A DNA stretch of 64,000 nucleotides from Saturnia japonica. Lineage: Eukaryota > Arthropoda > Insecta > Lepidoptera > Saturniidae. A program made the translations under genes and the position numbers. The DNA lies in the NCBI GenBank assembly GCA_033032175.1, contig CM065318.1:14136001-14200000 (forward strand), given 5' to 3'. Of this stretch, positions 33,346 to 44,870 are shown piece by piece. Under the pieces are notes generated by a model. It saw only the letters and a list, made by a program, of their open reading frames with translations, did no database searches and was not told where the DNA came from. Numbering within the stretch: position 1 is the first letter of the stretch; the number at the start of each line of letters is the position of its first letter.

Positions 33346-34076
33346 CTGAAATCAGAAAGATACCGTCACCATCTACACCTGCAAAATTCGTTAACTAAAA
33401 ATCTTAGTTTTCAAAAGGTTTACAAGCAGTATTATTATTTATTAAAAATTCCAAAAAAAAAATTGCTTTCCAATACGAAGAGGATTTTATTGAACATCTT
33501 TTCAATAAAATTATATGAGTTAAAAAATGACCCTTCTGAAAAATTTGTATAATTTATATTCACATAACCGATTTTACACGCACAACGATGATATTATATT
33601 CAACTGTACATACTTATAATGTTACATAGATCTTTAGTATCTGTAGTGTACTGACTTTAAGAGATAGTGTATTGACTTCGTCTCACGTATCTACGATAGA
33701 GTTAAGCGCCTACGAATGAGGTAGTCGCAAACCGAGCGTAGTGCGGACTGCGGAGCGGACGTATACAGGTGAGGTGTTTGTGATTTGATATAGATCAGAA
33801 GAATACGAGTATCACTTTTAGTTTATTACATTTACGTCTTGTCTAGTCTACGTTCAATGACCTAGCTATCCTAATACTAATTAATTGGTCAAAAAAAATG
33901 ACTAAATAATGAAGGTTTTTATATCTAAGGTTCATATCTAGGTGGATCCTGTTAAATCGCCACTCTGTTCAAGATGACTGCACGCGAAAGACTAATCACA
34001 TAAAGCTTGGGGAAGACCTATATCCAACGGAAGGAAAAACTAGATAAATAGGTACATAAAATATCGTAATACTTAC
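33346..34076. other. Copy B intron 3
   Basis: AT-rich intron; only the part next to exon 3 is clearly alignable to copy A. Nothing else recognised. Confidence 0.4.
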
Positions 34077-34198
34077 GGACCGCGTTGTCCTACCCACTGA
34101 CAGATCCCTGGTCCGTGCATTAATGCTACACGGAACCCGTACCTGTAAGATATGTACGGAACCTTCAACTGTCGACTAACCTCGTTCAGTGAATTTAA
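34077..34198 (-). pseudogene. Copy B exon 3
   Basis: 122 nt, both splice sites kept. It differs from copy A by one amino acid (LNSLNEV versus LKSLNEV) and three silent changes. Confidence 0.9.
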
Positions 34199-35199
34199 CT
34201 AAAACAATTTCATATTTAGTACTCTCCGGCAAAGGCCCAATTATTTTACCTATAGTTTTTTGGATGTCGGTAGATAGGTTAAGAACAAGTTGTTTTAGGT
34301 TTTAGCGGTTGTTTTTATAAACCCATGGTGGCAAACTGGCATATGGCCCGCCTAATGTAAAAATTCTACCGTAGCCTATGGACGCTTGTAATAACACCAT
34401 AGCTATCCCAAGCACGTTACCGACCTACCGACTCACCGCAGGAACACAACGCAAGGTTATTTGGCTGCGATCTTCTGTATGGTGGAGGCACTGCAGGCGT
34501 TCGAATTCATATCGATAGACGCCATGACCGTACCTACACGCTATCACTAACCATCATTGCTTTAGTATAGAAAACACCTAAAGAGGCAAAAGGAATGATA
34601 TGGCACTAGGCGATGCGATACAATCGTATTATGGAATTAAATTTATAATAACCCAATGTGAATTGGATCCAAATTCTAAGATACAATAATTACAGTAAGT
34701 AAATAGAGAACTGAGGCTGCCAAATGACACACACGAGACTGATGAATGATTAACGCAGAGCATAAATTGCTAAAACTACAAAACATTTTGATCTGTTGAA
34801 TTCTAAATGGGGGATTCGGCGGAAGTGCCAATGCCATACAGCTAAATCAGTTGGAAGACGCTTTTTTGTTTGTAGTTGTATACCGTAGGTCCGTATAGTA
34901 TACATGTAGGCAGTGTATGTACGCTTGTCGTTAGTGTGTGAGGCACGCGGTAACTACTAGTTAGAGCAAACTGGTTTATTGCGGGTTTAGTCACCGTGTG
35001 TATTTATTACACTACTACAGACGCAAAAACGTCTCCAAGCTAATATTTCCATCGCAAAGCAGTAACGCTGACGCCGCGCTGATGTGTTCCGAACTCCAGA
35101 CCGAAAGTTGTGGTTGTCAACACACATTCACAAACGAGGCGTTCTTTTTGAGATTTTTTTTAGTTTTAGTTCTTTTTGAGGTTCATAAATAACTATAGG

Positions 35200-35530
35200 C
35201 TGCATAAAATTGTAAATATCAGGCTGTAAGTATCCCAATCCTGGGCAAAAGCCTCTTCCCAAGAAAAGGTACGGTTTTAATCACCACATCAACTGACGAC
35301 GTATTGCTGATTTACAAAGTCAAAAATCTACAGTTCTATATTTTTCATACATAAAGTGGTACTATAAAACATTTCTCAAGCTTTGAGGTTTCCTCACGAT
35401 GTTTTTCTTCACCGTCAGTCGTTACTATGTTACCAATTTAAATTAGTAAAGTACGCGAATTCCGAAAAATTCGTTGATCGAATCGATTTTCCGCCGATCT
35501 AAACCACTGGACCACCACGACTTTTCACTG
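35200..35530 (-). repeat. tRNA-derived SINE in copy B intron 2
   Basis: On the minus strand the head near 35500-35525 reads GTGGTGGTCCAGTGGTTTAG (A-box-like). The body continues with CTTTGTAAATCAGCAA and GCCCAGGATTGGGATACTTA. There is no counterpart in copy A. Confidence 0.65.
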
Positions 35531-35660
35531 CTGCATAGACTACATAATGACCGCATGTTTACTGTTTAATACCATTAATAAAAACAATTACATTTCAGCA
35601 ACTTTAAAATTAATTTTGAAAGTAAAATTAATTTATAAAGTGTATCATACTCATTCTTAC

Positions 35661-35812
35661 CAATATCAAGTGCGTGTGTATTATCAATGTACCAGTACAG
35701 CTCAGCTATGAGTGGTCCTAAAATTAAACCGGCCTGGCTAATAGCCAGTGGTAAGCCCAGAACCCCAGCGCCGAAGACTGTACGCAACAAGTTGAAGTAC
35801 GCCATCCACAGT
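35661..35812 (-). pseudogene. Copy B exon 2 with +1 frameshift
   Basis: 152 nt. TM1 (FGAGVLGLPLAISQAG) is intact. At about 35696-35708 copy B has ten bases where copy A has nine, after GPLIA, so the reading becomes ELYWYIDNTHALDI instead of a LGTGALITHTHLIL-type sequence. The donor is unchanged, so the shift carries into the following exons. Confidence 0.88.
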
Positions 35813-38279
35813 CTAAAGATAAAAACAACAAGACAAAAACAAATGGTAAAAGAGCAAACATTGGACCAGTTTAAATATATAACGTTCTATGACCATTCTC
35901 GTCTCTCACCTCAACAAATTATGTAAAGAGTTGTATTTCACTAAACTACGCCATTTAATGTAGAGGAACTCTGGGCGGTATGGGAAAGACGATTTACAGA
36001 AGATAGAGGGGTGAGCGGATTGGTTCACTCACTCTCCTACACTCATTTTTCGGTATTTTTCCACAACGCGTCAATGTGAAAGTGGTTGCCGTAATTTCAG
36101 CGTTAGTCCTAAAAGAGTTAGTCCTAGTCCTAGTTCAAGCTTTGCTCTCTCAAAGGCGTAATGGCTTGTGCTGGTTTTCACAGCGACGATGACAATTCTG
36201 TGCTAGTTTACGAGTTTTAATATTTAAGTACCTTATACTCCATTCTGCCCCGACGTGGTTAAATTTTTTTTAATGACGTGTAGCGGCACTCATACTACCT
36301 ACACAGTTGATGTGTATGTGCCAGAAATAGAAACATTAAATATCGTACTGATAAAAACGTTTTTAAGCAGCAGCGATCACCGTCGTTGATGTGCCAAAAA
36401 ATGTTCGCACTTCTCAACTCAACTGCTCTACGAGAAATCGAGAAATGACAAATTACGGCGCGCGGAACGCTTGATTCATACAGTGACTCGCCATGCACTT
36501 ATGTCCACCAGTGTCCACCAATAGCAACCCACAAAACCACAAAGGCTTCTACATACGTAGCATCCTCTCACTAGTAGACATTTCCTTTTTCATTTCCTTT
36601 TTTGTTGAAGTGAAACTTCTTTGCGCGCATGAGGATAAATTTTTTACCGATGAAACGCGTTACTAAGATGTGAAACGTTTTGAGAGAGAGAAGGAGAGAG
36701 CGATTGAGACCGATTGAGAGAGAGCGAGAAAGGGCGAACTTTGCATAAAGCACGTAGCCATGGAGACAATGTGTAAACAGCGAGTTAAATTTATATATAA
36801 ACATTTTGTGATAAATTTGTAAATTATCCTTTACTACTAAGCAGTTGTTCAGAGTAAGTAATATATTTGGTATCTTTTTGTTAATGTTAATTCGTTTGAA
36901 GGTTAGGAAGTTTTAATATTTACAAATAACATGTGGCATTTTAATTTGTTATTTATGAATTTAATATACTATTTTTCATAAAATATAAAATATATCATAA
37001 ATTCTCTTTTCGAAATATTAATTTTAAAAAATCAGTAATTTTTAATATTTAGTCTACAGTTAAATAATAATCCAAACACACCAACTACAAATTCAGGAAC
37101 GACAATAGATGCTATTTTTACAAGATATTTAGATAATGATGAAACACGAACTTTTAATGCATATTTTACTTACAAATAATGTAGATATCGATGAAATAAA
37201 TTAAAATTAAATTTATAATTTGTATTAATTTTCGACACTGTCAATATTTTAATGACAATTAAATTCATTAAATTCCTTACATATCTTCCTTTTCTTTCTC
37301 TCTAAGCCTCGGAAATCTAAAGCTTTAGATTAGTATAAATATAAACGAGATTTAAAAATTAGTTTGCCAAAGAAGTTTCACTTATTAATTATTATTATTC
37401 TTCACCTTCTTCCTAACTTGGCAACCGGTCCTCTTTAATGAAGATCATTACTGCCATTATCGAGTGAATTATATTGTCATGTGTTATGACGTTTCAGTAT
37501 CCTAAAAAGATGGTGGCTCCCTTGTTAGAAATTTGTAGGAAGATTTTGTGGGACCTCAGAATGAATGCTTTCAGCTTGTTTAGGCTAGAATGGTGCAAAA
37601 CGGCGTCCTGTCCTTGACAATTAAATTCTTGCCTTTCTCTTTGCTTACCCCTTCCACCCTGTGACGTGTTTGTCACTTCGCTCGAAGCCACTCGAAGCAT
37701 TTTCTAAACATATATATAGTATAGATAATACTTTTAAAAGTTTAAAGAATATTCCTACTTATAAAACCAAATTCCGAGGACAAAAGGTCGTTAAATAATA
37801 TGAAAAAAAGCATAATTTACTTTTTAATGAACCTTATTAAACAACAAAATTTGCTACAAGAATGGGCATTCTCCGTGATTAACAATAATTTTTGTCTGTT
37901 TATTGAAACTTGTTTATTTAAATTGATTAAGAAAGTTAAGATTTTCAATATTTCAGGGGTATATTTCAATTTCTCAAGAAAATATGAAAAAATCGTTTTT
38001 TTTTAGAAATTCTAATCCCTACTACCAAGGAATATAGTACTCTCTTACCCAACTTATTAAACCCTAATAGAGGCTTTGCAAAAATTTTATTTCAAAATTC
38101 ATCAAATTCGTACTGCCTAAGCATATCACGTTGTGGCGATCGTCGTCGTTACGAATTTTTTTTAGAACTGACTTTACTGTTAGCCTTAGGAGCCCTGGCG
38201 CCTCTGACGCAAAGAGTAAAAGCTACTCTAGCTCTCATTGAAACATTACAGCATTTTATCAGTGGGTTCTGAGAGGGCA
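35813..38279. other. Copy B intron 1, distal part
   Basis: Long AT-rich intron with no exon. A GAGAGA-rich stretch lies at 36680-36730. A minus-oriented jockey-like LINE tail starts with a T run at about 38156 (CTTTACTGTTAGCCTTAGG), like the tails at 1625 and 42840. From about 38200 it matches copy A intron 1. Confidence 0.5.
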
Positions 38280-38287
38280 CGTAAGAG

Positions 38288-38703
38288 CAGTGCCGGTTTA
38301 ACAACGTAGCAAGAGTAGCAATTGCTACGGACCCCGCGCGAAATGGGGCCCCGCATATTTAAACCCACTCATCTCTGCCTGAGCGTAATTTTTTGAGTGA
38401 AACTTATTAAGATGTGGTATATTGAATTTAATTGATGTCACAAAAACGTGAAACGTTACAATTGTTCCTTCTAAGACAATCTACGTCAGACACTCGGTAA
38501 CCGACTATTTCCTTGGCGTAAATAAAACACCGAATTTCATACTGTAAACGCTAAAGACTATTAATTAACCACAAAATACCTATAGATAGCAAATATACGT
38601 ATTGAGTATTGAATTGTTTTTTTACCAGTTTATACTTAAGAACCCATAGTAGATCAAGATAAAGAATTTACTACGGGCCCCGCGCTTGCTTAATCGGGCA
38701 CTG
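38288..38703. mobile_element. Non-autonomous hAT element
   Basis: The ends CAGTGCCGGTTTAA and (inverted) CAGTGCCCGATTAA flank 416 bp. A perfect 8 bp TSD, CGTAAGAG, lies at 38280-38287 and 38704-38711. The empty site is preserved in copy A near 21185, so the element inserted into copy B only. It has no transposase. Confidence 0.92.
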
Positions 38704-38846
38704 CGTAAGAGCTAGTCCTCTAAATATGCTTCAACCACATCATCGTATCATACTTTTACATAATATTATCTGTTACAGTACAGTGCAACAAAAGTTACTT
38801 GGGTATTTCATAATATATTATATCAAATTTTAAAGTAAGTGCTTAC

Positions 38847-38996
38847 TTTATTGGATGTTTAGGTTCTCGGTGATCTTGAGGATTAAAATCATCCAACGGT
38901 GGTCTATCAGCAGGTAACGTAGCGGTTCGAAAGTCTATGAAAGACATTCGATTATGAGGTTGAACCATAATCTTGCTAACAGCTTCGAACGCAGCC
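38847..38996 (-). pseudogene. Copy B exon 1
   Basis: 150 nt, open frame, donor AAA|GTAAGT. It encodes AAFEAVSKIMVQPHNR and then MSFIDFRTATLPADRPPLDD, with one changed residue relative to copy A. Confidence 0.85.
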
Positions 38997-39343
38997 CTGG
39001 AAAAAATAAACCATAATTTAAAAATTACAATAAATCGGTAGATTTAAAGTAGGTAGGTAAAACAGTTCGCAATAATATTCCTGAAAAAAAAAGACTACAT
39101 GCCATAAATACGAAATATACAAACATTTTTATTTCTTTCAAAATATCATTTCAACTTATTAAAACGAGAATATTTATCAAAATTACGAAGTGCATTTTGA
39201 TGTGTATGAAGTAATAATTTTATTTTCATTTGAATATTTCCGTTAAAAGTCATAAAATACACCAGAATAAAAAATAAATGCTCTATGACAAATAAAATAA
39301 CCACAGGTTTACGACAAAGGCTAAAATCTGTGAAAATTATAAC

Positions 39344-39362
39344 CACAGACTATTAGATGTAC
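39344..39362. repeat. 19-mer, third occurrence
   Basis: CACAGACTATTAGATGTAC, as at 4404-4422 and 29485-29503. It lies between the right border of duplication unit B and the Tigger element. Confidence 0.6.
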
Positions 39363-39810
39363 ATGTAATTATAACAAAAATTGTCTACGATAAAAATCGC
39401 TTGAAGTGTTCTTCAACTTCAATAAAATAATATCAAAGAATATACAGTCAAAATCTGTTATAACGACATCGAAGGGACTGCTCATATTCAGTCGTAACAA
39501 CCGGTGATGTTTAATGTGTATAGTGCAAGTACAAACAAATCGATAGGGAATTATTGGAAAAATATATTTAATCAACTATGTACATTTTGTTTATTACACA
39601 TAAGTACAATGCATATTATTTTTATGTGAGCATAAAATCTGTAATTTTGGTCTGTTTGGAAAATTTCTGTTGTGCATAGATATTTTGTAATTCACGTTGG
39701 ATTTTAATTAACGTATCGAAATAAAAAAAAAAAAAAAAAATTGCTATGGATATGGAAGTGTTCATTAAAAAGAACAATCCTTCTTAATACACTAACAGCA
39801 TTGATACCAT

Positions 39811-40099
39811 TGTAGCCCTCGCCCAGGGTCTACAACTTGTGGAGAGAATAAATTAGGCGTGTGTGGAAGTTAAAATGTTGTTTATTAAAAAGTATAAACA
39901 GGGTAGGCACACGTGATTATAAAACTTGCACGGAGCTATATAAAAATGCGCGTGCATTCGCCGTCAGAGTAGGTAGCGGACTGGCGCTTGTGACCGAGCG
40001 ATCGCGACTTGCCGCAGAGCTCGCATTCCAGCGGCGCGGGCGCAGGGGTGTGAGGTACACACCTGCACGGCACAGCCACGCGCTGTTATCTTCGCCACA
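39811..40099 (+). mobile_element. Solo LTR
   Basis: 289 bp beginning TGTAGCCCTCGCC and ending CGCCACA, flanked by a 4 bp TSD CCAT (39807-39810, 40100-40103). It has an AATAAA and TATAAAA-like boxes inside and no coding sequence. It inserted into the 3' UTR of the Tigger element. The LTR family is not identified; a 4 bp TSD suits Gypsy-like elements. Confidence 0.7.
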
Positions 40100-40117
40100 C
40101 CATCATTCAAAGTTGGT

Positions 40118-42373
40118 GCTCTCATTAAAGGTATCGCGCTTCGGTTACGACTCATTCGGGTCGTACACGAGCTCGACTCCGACCACCGTCCGGTCATCAT
40201 GCAGCTAGGTCAACCAGACGACTCTAGCCCTCCTTCGGTCCAAGTGGTTGACTATGCTAAGTTAAAACATTATCTTGCGGACAGGCCGTCCTCGTCCAGT
40301 TTAGATAGGATCCCGGACGTATTGGGGTCCGTTGCGGATGTAGATCTCGCGATCGATTCCCTGGTCGACCACCTGCAGATCGGCATCGGAGAGGCCTCGA
40401 GAGAGGTCGAAGAGGCGAGCGATCGCCGCTTCGTACTCCCTGCCGACGTGCGGGCGTTGTTGACGGAAAAGAACGCGGCGACTCGTGCGCACGACCACTA
40501 TCCGACCGAGGAAAACCGCGCACGCTTACGCGCGCTTCAGAGAGCGGTTAGAGCCCGCATATTAGAACTCAGGAGTCACAGATGGGACGCCCTCGTCGAA
40601 GGGCTAAGGCCGTCGCATCTGGCTTACTGGAAACTAGCTCGCAGCCTCAAAATAGAGGCTTCTTATCTTATGCCCCCCCTCGAGAGGGGTCCCGGTATAC
40701 CGCTCGCCTTCGATAGCAGCGACAAGGCGGAGTGCCTCGCCACTTGTTTGGAGAGCCAGTGCTCTCCGAACAGTGTCGATGCAAATACCGACCGGGTCGA
40801 GGGTATCGATGGATGCGTGCGGGAGCTGGATAAGCTCCCCGCGACAGCCTCCCTGTCCCCAGTCACGTCTGAGGAGGTTCTTTCCATTATAAAAAGCCTT
40901 AAGCTCAGAAAAGCACCAGGTCCCGACGGGATCAGGAATAAAGTACTTAGGCTTCTTCCTGATCGCCTCATAGCTCTATTGGTCTGCATCTTCAATGTAG
41001 CCATAGTCCACTGCCATTTTCCAGCCGCCTGGAAAAAGGCAATAGTCATAGGTATCCGTAAGCCCGGCAAGAGCGCGTCGCTTCCCGACAGCTATCGCCC
41101 GATCAGTCTCCTAAATACGTTAGGGAAAATTTACGAGCGGATCCTTCTGAACCGTCTCAAGCCAATAATAGAGGAGAAAGACCTCTATCCGCCTGAGCAA
41201 TTCGGTTTCCGTGCTAGATATTCTTGCACTCATCAAGTGCACCGCCTCACGGAGCACGTTGCATTTAATTTTGCTGAACTTTATAAACCCCGCCGTACAC
41301 TTGCGGTCTTTTTCGACGTGGCCAAGGCCTTTGATAAGGTCTGGCACGAGGGATTGATTTACAAGTTGTACCGCTTTGAAGTCCCCGATAGGCTAATTAA
41401 AATAATTCGCGACTATTTAACAGATCGCACCTTCCGCCTGGCTCCTAGCCTATTTAACCTGTACGTCAGTGACCTACCTCGACTCCCGGAGGTCGAGGTA
41501 GGGCTATACGCTGAGTATACAGTCTTATATGCCTCAGATAGGAATAGATCCGACCTCAGACACAAAGTCCAACGCTCCGTGACCACTCTCGGGAAGTGGT
41601 TTAACGAGTGGCGTATAGCCGTTAATCCCTCGAAGAGCGCCGCGATGCTCTTCGATGCGGATTCGTCACAGATACCGTGGAAGCTTAAACCTGTTAAGCT
41701 CTACGATAATCCGATTCCGTATGTAAGAGAGACCAAATATCTAGGGGTAACCCTAGATAGTAGGCTCTCTTTTAGACCCCACATCCGTAAGGTTAGGAAC
41801 AGGGCCGCGTGGGTCCTGGGCCGGTTGCATCCTCTGTTGTGTTCGGTGAGTAAAATGTCCACGCGACATAAGCTCACGCTCTACAAGACGTGTATTCGAC
41901 CAATTTTGACATACAGTTGCGCCGTGTTCGCACATATGTCCGAGTCGAGTTTCAAACGGTTACAGTCGATACAGAATAGGTTCCTCTATCGTCTCACCGG
42001 GGCCCCGTGGTATGTTCGAAGCGTAGATCTCCATAGAGATATGGAGCTTCCTTCGATACATGCCTACGTTAAACAGCTCTCCCGTTCGTATTTCGACACC
42101 GCGTTGAACCACGCGAATCCGTTGATAAAAACAGCCGCCACTTATGTTCCGGCACCCACGGACATCCGGTGCAAACGCCGGCCGCGCAATATTTTTATTG
42201 ATCCCGACGATCACATCGAAAATTCGAATAAATATTACACATCCGTCTCTCCAAACAGAGCGTGCCAGCGCCCACGCCCGCGTAACCACCGTTCTCTCCG
42301 CAGAGGGCGGGCGGTCAATTTCGCTCCAGCACACCCGTCACGTCCACCCTCTCTAGCGGTAACCCAAGCCTAG
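40118..42373 (+). pseudogene. LINE copy 2 ORF: end of endonuclease plus reverse transcriptase, catalytically broken
   Basis: The frame is open to 42373 with over 740 codons. It starts with the endonuclease end (HELDSDHRPVIMQLG at about 40160-40206) and continues into the RT with KAPGPDGIRNKVLR, YRPISLLNTLGKIYERI, EQFGFRARYSC and FFDVAKAFDKVWHEGL. A 66 bp in-frame deletion at about 41439 removes the SGVPQGS motif region present in copy 1, and the catalytic box YADD reads YAEY (about 41510-41521). The protein would not be an active polymerase although no stop interrupts it. Confidence 0.9.
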
Positions 42374-42595
42374 GTCCGTTCCTCGGTGTGAAACCCTTGG
42401 GTCAGGCAACCGCCCGCGCGATACACGTGACACTGTCCGTGCATCACTTAGCTACCTACATACAACACTACACACGTATGAACATACACACGTGCACACC
42501 ACACAGGTACATAGGTTCTGTGAGGGACCTTTTTTTTTCTTTTTTACGCTAGTTAGTTAGCGCTAGTTAGTGTAGAAACATTCCGATTACTGAAT

Positions 42596-42651
42596 ACACA
42601 TACGCACGGTTCCTTCCTTCCTCCCAGGAGGAAGGGAACGTGCCTATGTGT
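42596..42651 (+). repeat. 3'-UTR hairpin of LINE copy 2
   Basis: Same fold-back as at 4166-4221: ACACATACGCACG pairs with CGTGCCTATGTGT, and the CTTCCTCC and GGAGGAAG arms close on a very short loop. Confidence 0.8.
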
Positions 42652-42917
42652 ATAATTTAGTTAGCTCGAATCGTAGGTGTAGGGATTCGATTAGATCGCG
42701 ACGTAATTGCGAACGCGACGACCGCCCGAGCCGAGGTCCGGCCACTTTGGCACCCTCGTGCGAGTCGTCCACGAAACTTTCGCGGCTGAGTGCCCTCTGC
42801 GCTCGCCCCCAAGTCCGGTGAAGCTGTAAAAGCCGCAGCGGCTTTAGGGCCCCTAAGGCTAACAGTGTAGTCAGTTCTAAAAAAAAAAAAAAAAAAAATC
42901 AAAGTTGGTACAGTAAA

Positions 42918-44215
42918 TTATTCTTCAGAGTCTTCCTGTTCGTCATCTTCCTCTTGAACATCTCGTACAATATCATCTTCCGTAGCTCGTGCGCAAATTG
43001 CAATAGAGTTATCTACATCAATGAACTCTGCTGCTTCAGTAGTAGATAAAGCAGGTCTTAAATTTTGGGCTAATTTTGCAAGAGAAATATTGTCCTCTCC
43101 ATCATCATCAGTCACATCATCTGAGGTCTTTAAAACCAGCATGTTTAACGCAGTTAGCTATGGTGTTTTGTGAAACGTTTTTCCATGCTTCTGATATCAT
43201 CAAGATGGCATCAAGAACCGTAAAGCTTTTTTGGTCGCTACTGTCAAGGTTTTGTATTAACTTAAACACTTGCAGTCTTCTATAGTGAGATTTTAAACAC
43301 CTTATTACACCTTAGTCCATTGGTTGCAATACAGATGTAACATTTGGTGGTAAGAACACAAGTTTAATGCATTTTAGATTAGTGACAGCCGGATGAGCAA
43401 GACAGTTATCAACCAAAAGTAGAACTTTCTGTTTGTTTCCTTTCAATTCAGCGTCCCAGTTTCTTAACCATCTCTCAAAAATGTCCGATGTCATCCATGA
43501 CTTCACATTGTTTTCATACGTTACCGGCAGTGAGTGTATGTTTTTAAAGCATCTTGGTTTCTTAGATTTGCCAATAACTAAAAGCTTTCTTTTACAGGAT
43601 CCTGTCATAATTGCTACAACCATGATCGTTAATCTTGTCTTAGACATTTTTCCTCCCAAACAATTCTCTCCTTTGAACTTTAAAGTCTTGTCTGGTTTCA
43701 TATTGTAAAAAAGTCCAGTTTCGTCTGCGTTAAAAATTTCATCTGGTCCGTAGCCTTCGAATAATGTAGGCCACTTTTGCGTTATCCATTCTTCTACAGT
43801 ATCCTTATCAACACTAGCAGCTTCACCACTCATTTTCCCGCCGACAATACCGTGCCGAGCCCGGAAACGTTGAATCCAACTAGACGAGCAAACAAAATCT
43901 TCGCCTAAACGTTGCGCAAAATCGTTAGCTTTTTGTTGAAGAATCGGTCCGTTTATTGGCACATTAATAACCCTTTGATATTTAAACCACTTTAACAAAG
44001 CTTCCTCAATATTCGTATGCTTCGTTGTTCTGGCTCGTTTCATGTTCAAAAAGTTATTGTCATAAAGCGTTTGAATTTTTTCTCGCTCTTTCCAAATGGT
44101 TGAAATTGTCGAGTGTGATATACCATATCCTTTGCTAAGTCTTTGTTTGAAATTCCGCTCTCTAGCTTGGATATAATACGCGATTTTTCTACAATATTAA
44201 TTTGTTTTTTTTTTC
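42918..44215 (-). pseudogene. Tigger/pogo transposase, broken
   Basis: In order on the minus strand: an N-terminal CENP-B-like HTH (SKLESGISNKDLAK ... GISHSTISTIWKERE), the second HTH domain (EALLKWFKYQRV, WIQRFRARHGIVGGKMSGEA), and a DDE domain with FNADETGLFY and LLLVDNCLAH, leading to VTSVLQPMD. Breaks: a one-base frameshift near 44130, a nonsense change directly after QPMD (43313-43315, expected Gln), and another shift near 43115 before the acidic tail (42918-43142). Without the breaks the length fits Tigger proteins. Confidence 0.88.
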
Positions 44216-44653
44216 ATTGCGACATTTTGAAAGTTTCACGAATAACTCCACAAAGTTTTGGTGCGTCTTGTGTATAGATAAGTAACAAACTAACTGAAGA
44301 GATATGAAGAAGCGGGCTTTAACTCTACTGCATGCACGTGTTTTGTTTCTATGAATTAGAAAAGACCCTACACTAAACTAAATCCTATTGTTTTCTTTCC
44401 TGATTTTAATAGCCATTGAAGACAAATGTGGATACCTATTCAAATTGTTTACAATACAGCTTAGCCGGTCGTTCTAACAGATCTAATTCTCCGAAATATT
44501 AGTTAAATGTGGTCGTTATGTCGTTATTAGCAATGTCGTATAAAGCAATGTTTTTAATAAGGCGGTCATATAGCATTCAGCCGGGACCTTTGTTCTAGGT
44601 TATTATAACCGGCATGTTGTTCTAAACGATGTCGCAGTAAACGGTTTTGACTA

Positions 44654-44870
44654 CTCTCTACCGAGAGAATAATATTAAATTAATGCTAACAAGTTATTGC
44701 ACACTTGATTGTTAGTTACTTTTTTTATTTTATAACTATTTACATAGTTTGACATAAAGAAACATTCATGTTTTTGTAATGTAACAACAAGTATGTACAT
44801 ATTTAATAGATTTTAATTATTTCATAGCAGTATTCATAAACATACACATTTACTACTTTGTCTATTATGG
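44654..44870. other. Intergenic, nothing recognised
   Basis: AT-rich sequence between the Tigger element and the next MITE. Confidence 0.4.

Larger units (their letters stand above)
24949..38996 (-). pseudogene. SLC36-like transporter, copy B (damaged)
   Basis: Exons homologous to copy A are 38996-38847, 35812-35661, 34198-34077, 33345-33261, 32280-32169, 31161-31013, 28210-28035 and 25223-24949. Seven keep their length, phase and splice sites and most differ from copy A by only a few amino acids. Exon 2 is 152 nt instead of 151: one extra base near 35696-35708 shifts the frame within the TM1-TM2 region. Exon 8 (209 nt) is not found between exons 7 and 9, and joining 7 to 9 directly is out of frame. 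The product would therefore be truncated early. The high similarity of the remaining exons points to recent inactivation or gene conversion. An assembly error could explain the single extra base but not the missing exon. Confidence 0.85.
24325..39300. repeat. Tandem duplication unit B
   Basis: Direct-repeat partner of 5990-21770, in the same orientation and about 18 kb apart. It carries transporter copy B. Confidence 0.85.
40118..42898 (+). mobile_element. Jockey-like LINE, copy 2
   Basis: 2.78 kb, 5'-truncated within the endonuclease and ending in about 20 A. The 11 bp TSD TCAAAGTTGGT (40107-40117, 42899-42909) fixes both ends. It is nearly identical to copy 1 over the shared part. The 3' tail is longer than in copy 1 (GAAGCTGTAAAAGCC ... 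CAGTTCT before poly-A). Target: 3' UTR of the Tigger transposase, just beyond its stop codon. Confidence 0.93.
39445..44653 (-). mobile_element. Tigger/pogo transposon carrying two later insertions
   Basis: The left end CAGTCAAAATCTGTTATAAC (39445, after TA) and the inverted right end (AGTCAAAACCGTTTACTGCG, ending about 44653) share AGTCAAAA and GACATCG. The minus strand carries a Tigger transposase (42918-44215). Removing the solo LTR (39811-40099) and the LINE (40118-42898) with their TSDs restores about 2.1 kb, the usual Tigger size. Confidence 0.85.

Noticed and set aside
36680..36730. GAGA-rich stretch as a regulatory element
   Set aside because: Purine-rich low complexity inside an intron; nothing ties it to regulation.
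39861..40208. Plus-strand protein of 115 codons
   Set aside because: Spans the border of a solo LTR and the LINE; chance frame.
42918..43142. Separate acidic protein gene on the minus strand
   Set aside because: It is the out-of-frame tail of the Tigger transposase, joined by a frameshift.
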